Shown here piece by piece: positions 38,939 to 41,405 of a DNA stretch of 41,405 bases; position 1 is the stretch's first letter, and each line of letters begins with the position of its first letter. Location: positions 1 through 41,405 of the forward strand of contig CAJCHW010000098.1 in NCBI GenBank assembly GCA_903970125.1, in the 5' to 3' direction. The translations under genes and the position numbers were made by a program. The DNA is from Chlamydiota bacterium. Lineage in GTDB: Bacteria > Actinomycetota > Thermoleophilia > Solirubrobacterales > Solirubrobacteraceae. The notes below the pieces were generated by a model. That model had not been told where the DNA came from. It ran no database searches and was given only the letters and a program-made list of their open reading frames with translations.

Positions 38939-39838
38939 TTAAGCCGCCTCACCGGCCGCGCTGCGGCGCCGCTTGCGTGCGCCCAGAGCCCTGGGCAGTC
39001 CGGATGCCAGGTAGAAGACCATCACCAGCGCCACGACAAAGAAGCTCACCGGCCAGCCGTGGCCCACCGGTGGCCAGTAGAAGCTGTCGTAGGCGAGCAG
39101 GACGCCAAGCCAGACTGCCGCCACCCCCAGCAGGCCTGCCATCAGTAGCGCGCGCACCGGCCGCGCGGTCAGGCGCATCGCGCTGGCCGCGGGCCCCACG
39201 AGCAGCCCCGTGCTCAAGATCGTGCCGATGGTCAACGACGCCAGCGCCACGGCAAGCACGAGCGCGACCAGGTACAGCACTCCGATCAGCCGCACGGGTA
39301 AGCCGCGCGCGGCCGCAAGCTCGGCGCTGGCCGAGGACAGAAGCAGGGGCCTGTAGAGCGCGAGCACCAGTGCCAGGCCGGCAACGCTGAGCGCCGCGAT
39401 CGCGGGCGTGAGCGATGCCGAGACCGTAAACAGGGACCCGAAGAGCACGGTCACGGGCGCACCGGTGGTGTCGCGGTATTCGGCAACGAGCGAGAAAAAG
39501 AGCGCCGCCAGCCCGAGGCCGGCGCCCAGCACAATGCCGGTCGCCAGGTCACGCCCGCGCGGTCGCTGCACCCCGATCAGCTCCATCGCACACGCCGCCG
39601 CGGCCCCCAGCACCAGAAACCCCCAGAGCGGACCGACGCCGACCAAAAAGGCACCGGAGCCGCCGGCGGTGCCGACGTCCGACAGTGCCTCGCCGGCAAA
39701 GGACTGGCCGCGGAGCACCGCAAAAGAGCCAACGGCTGCGGCCACGAGCGCGACGACCGTGCCGACCTCAAGCGCCACGTGCACCTGCGCGCTGGCAAAG
39801 AACCCCGGCTCAAAGACAGGACTCAGAAAGCCGCTCAC
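38939..39838 (-). CDS. znuB: Zinc/manganese ABC transporter permease (first)
   Basis: A 299-residue ABC-3 family permease with a GTG start that overlaps the stop of the ATPase gene (GTGA). Conserved features are SFAVLRGQSFAGEALSDVGTAG and LLVGPAASAMRLTARPVRA. Eight or nine hydrophobic segments are visible. It is homologous to the next gene, with which it probably forms the transmembrane channel. A basic Arg-rich tail (GARKRRRSAAGEAA) faces the cytoplasm. Confidence 0.9.
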   Translation of the reverse strand: MSGFLSPVFEPGFFASAQVHVALEVGTVVALVAAAVGSFAVLRGQSFAGEALSDVGTAGGSGAFLVGVGPLWGFLVLGAAAACAMELIGVQRPRGRDLATGIVLGAGLGLAALFFSLVAEYRDTTGAPVTVLFGSLFTVSASLTPAIAALSVAGLALVLALYRPLLLSSASAELAAARGLPVRLIGVLYLVALVLAVALASLTIGTILSTGLLVGPAASAMRLTARPVRALLMAGLLGVAAVWLGVLLAYDSFYWPPVGHGWPVSFFVVALVMVFYLASGLPRALGARKRRRSAAGEAA

Positions 39839-40680
39839 CGGAGCACCTCGCCATCGGTGATGGCGCCCTCGTGGCCGTGGAGATCCAACCCCTCACCGGC
39901 GCCCGTCACGACGAGCACGCGGCCGTGGACATGCAACACGTCGACGTGGTCGCCGTAGAGCTTTGAGAGCACGTCGGCGCGGACCACCTCGTCGGTACGT
40001 CCACTCGCGGCGCGGCCGGCGGCGACGTAGATGATGCGGTCAAGCACCGGCAGCAGCGGGTTCATCTCGTGCGCGGAGATCAAGACGGCGATGTTCTGCT
40101 CGGCGGCGATCTTGGCCAGCAGCGAGACGACTTCCTGGGTGCTCGCGGGATCGAGGTTGGCAAGCGGCTCGTCCAAGAGCAGCAGCGTGGGCTCGCTGAT
40201 CAGAGCATGGGCGATCAGCACGCGCTGCTGCTCGCCGCCGGAGAGGCGCCCGATGCGCGTGTCGGCGAACTGCAGGCCGTTGACCGCGGCGAGCATCGCC
40301 TCGACGCGCTCGCGCCGGCTGCGCGACGGCAGCGCGATCCCCCAGCGCTGCGCATCGATGCCCAGCGCCACCAGATCGCGCGCCCGCAGGGGCATGTCGG
40401 GATCAAAGACGAATTTCTGCGGCACGTACCCGATCGTGGACCGGTGGCGTCCCTCGCGGCCGCTAATCCGTACGCGTCCGCTACTCGGCGGCTGCAGGCC
40501 CAGGATCACGCGCATCAGCGTGGTCTTGCCGGCGCCGTTTGCGCCGATCAGACCGGTGAAGTCATTTGCGCCGACGGTGAAGGACACGTCGCTGAGCACC
40601 TGACGGTTGCCCAGGTGCACGTCAACGCCCTGCACCTCCAGGACCGCTTCGCGCTCATCTGCCGCCGGCGCGCCCGTCAT
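39835..40680 (-). CDS. znuC: Zinc/manganese ABC transporter ATPase ZnuC
   Basis: A 281-residue ATPase; ATG 40680 or GTG 40683 overlaps the znuA stop (GTGATGA). Walker A is GANGAGKTT, the Q-loop YVPQKFVFDP, the signature LSGGEQQRVLIAHAL, Walker B LLLLDEPLANLDP and the H-loop ISAHEMNP. It has the ZnuC/MntA form. The C-terminus carries a short His/Asp-containing tail (HVDVLHVHGRVLVVTG). It powers uptake through the two permeases that follow. Confidence 0.93.
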   Translation of the reverse strand: MTGAPAADEREAVLEVQGVDVHLGNRQVLSDVSFTVGANDFTGLIGANGAGKTTLMRVILGLQPPSSGRVRISGREGRHRSTIGYVPQKFVFDPDMPLRARDLVALGIDAQRWGIALPSRSRRERVEAMLAAVNGLQFADTRIGRLSGGEQQRVLIAHALISEPTLLLLDEPLANLDPASTQEVVSLLAKIAAEQNIAVLISAHEMNPLLPVLDRIIYVAAGRAASGRTDEVVRADVLSKLYGDHVDVLHVHGRVLVVTGAGEGLDLHGHEGAITDGEVLR

Positions 40681-41405
40681 CACAGCTTCTGCGTGGAGAC
40701 GTTTTGGGCGATCGCCGCGCGCAGGGCCCGTACCTCGGCGAGCATCCAGGATTGGTAGTCGTAGCCCGACGGCATCGTCTCGTATACGCCTACCACGGGC
40801 ACGCCCGCACTCTTGGCTGCCGACAGAAATGCTTCCGTGGTCGTGTCGACGACCTGCTGGTTGTAGACGAAGACCTTGACCAGATGGGCAGAGAACAGAT
40901 GGTCCTGGAGCGCCACGTCCTGGGGCGCGGGATCGACACCGTTCATGATGTCGGCCTGCATCGTGAAGGGCGTGCGATTGGCCGTGCCGGCGGCTTGCAA
41001 CATGTAATCGCCGACCGGCTCCGTCGTTGCCACGGGCGTTTTTGGGAAGCTTTTGCGCACTTCGGCAAGCGCCGCGTACCAGGGCGCAAGCGAGGCGTCA
41101 AAGGCGCGTGCGTTGGCCCGAAAGTAAGCGGCGTGGTCGGGCTCGAGCGCCGCCAGGCCGGCCGCGAGCGCACGCGCCACCGCGGGCATCGTGGCGGGCT
41201 CGTACCAGAGGTGCGGATTGGGCGTGGAGTCCGGCAGGCCCAAGAGCTTCTGCACTTCGATGACCTTTCGCGACGAGCTCATGTCAGCGGACTCGATCTT
41301 GTTCATGAACGTGTCATAGCCGACGCCGTTTTGCACGACGAGCTGTGCCGAGCTGACCTCCTGGGCAACGCTGGGGCTGGCCTCAAACGTGTGGGGATCC
41401 GTGTT
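40680..41405 (-). CDS. znuA: Zinc/manganese-binding protein ZnuA, 5' end beyond window
   Basis: The C-terminal 241 residues of a metal-binding (SBP-bac-9/TroA family) protein; the frame is open to the right edge, where it reads NTDPHTFEASPSVAQEV. Metal-site signatures are the early DPHTFE His, NPHLWYEP, the TTEPVGDYML region (where the family often has His) and VFVYNQQVVDTTTE. No His-rich loop is present. It captures Zn2+ or Mn2+ outside the membrane for ZnuBC. The signal peptide is outside the window. It leads the znuA-znuC-znuB-znuB-zur operon; its promoter is not visible. Confidence 0.92.
   Translation of the reverse strand, partial: NTDPHTFEASPSVAQEVSSAQLVVQNGVGYDTFMNKIESADMSSSRKVIEVQKLLGLPDSTPNPHLWYEPATMPAVARALAAGLAALEPDHAAYFRANARAFDASLAPWYAALAEVRKSFPKTPVATTEPVGDYMLQAAGTANRTPFTMQADIMNGVDPAPQDVALQDHLFSAHLVKVFVYNQQVVDTTTEAFLSAAKSAGVPVVGVYETMPSGYDYQSWMLAEVRALRAAIAQNVSTQKL

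Overview
The window comes from a GC-rich bacterium that uses GTG and TTG starts freely and packs its genes head to tail with 1-4 bp overlaps. Three features suggest an actinobacterium, perhaps class Thermoleophilia (Solirubrobacterales): the Pho-box-like 11-bp TTCACA tandem repeats, the secreted beta-propeller proteins with Arg/Lys-rich C-terminal domains, and the zinc-ribbon membrane proteins. The lineage is inferred from style only; no rRNA or other phylogenetic marker is present. No tRNA, CRISPR array, insertion sequence or prophage was seen.

Almost the whole window concerns phosphate. Positions 1-12067 (minus strand) hold six tightly packed genes, transcribed right to left. They encode a secreted protein with a PKD domain, a seven-motif TolB/PD40-like propeller protein, a very large PstS-like secreted protein, an FtsH-like membrane AAA protease translationally coupled to it, and two related secreted proteins with W-containing blade motifs, the last cut by the window edge. 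This is the least familiar part.

Positions 12177-30570 hold three complete Pst phosphate ABC systems: pstS1-C1-A1-B1 plus a lipoprotein; pstS2 divergent from pstC2-A2-B2; and pstS3-C3-A3-B3-phoU. Between them lie a DUF47 (PhoU-like) gene, three zinc-ribbon proteins (one fused to a degenerate extracellular phosphoesterase domain) and an orphan PhoB-type winged-helix protein with no receiver domain. A full PhoB-like response regulator follows phoU. No sensor kinase is visible. Eight blocks of 11-bp tandem repeats resembling actinobacterial Pho boxes lie in the intergenic regions here.

Positions 31610-35625 concern polyphosphate and phosphohistidine: a SixA-like phosphatase, two consecutive half-size CHAD proteins and polyphosphate kinase, the last three in one coupled operon. 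A PrxQ/Bcp peroxiredoxin and a PQQ-type beta-propeller lipoprotein follow. Positions 37636-41405 (minus strand) form a zinc/manganese ABC uptake operon, znuA (cut by the right edge)-znuC-znuB-znuB-zur, with a Fur-family regulator last.

Taken together, the genes suggest capture of external phosphate (PstS proteins, phosphoesterase), import (PstCAB), control (PhoB-like factors, PhoU, DUF47) and storage (Ppk, CHAD). The role of the large minus-strand secretome locus is unknown; its PstS-like member and nearby Pho-box arrays tie it to phosphate by inference only.
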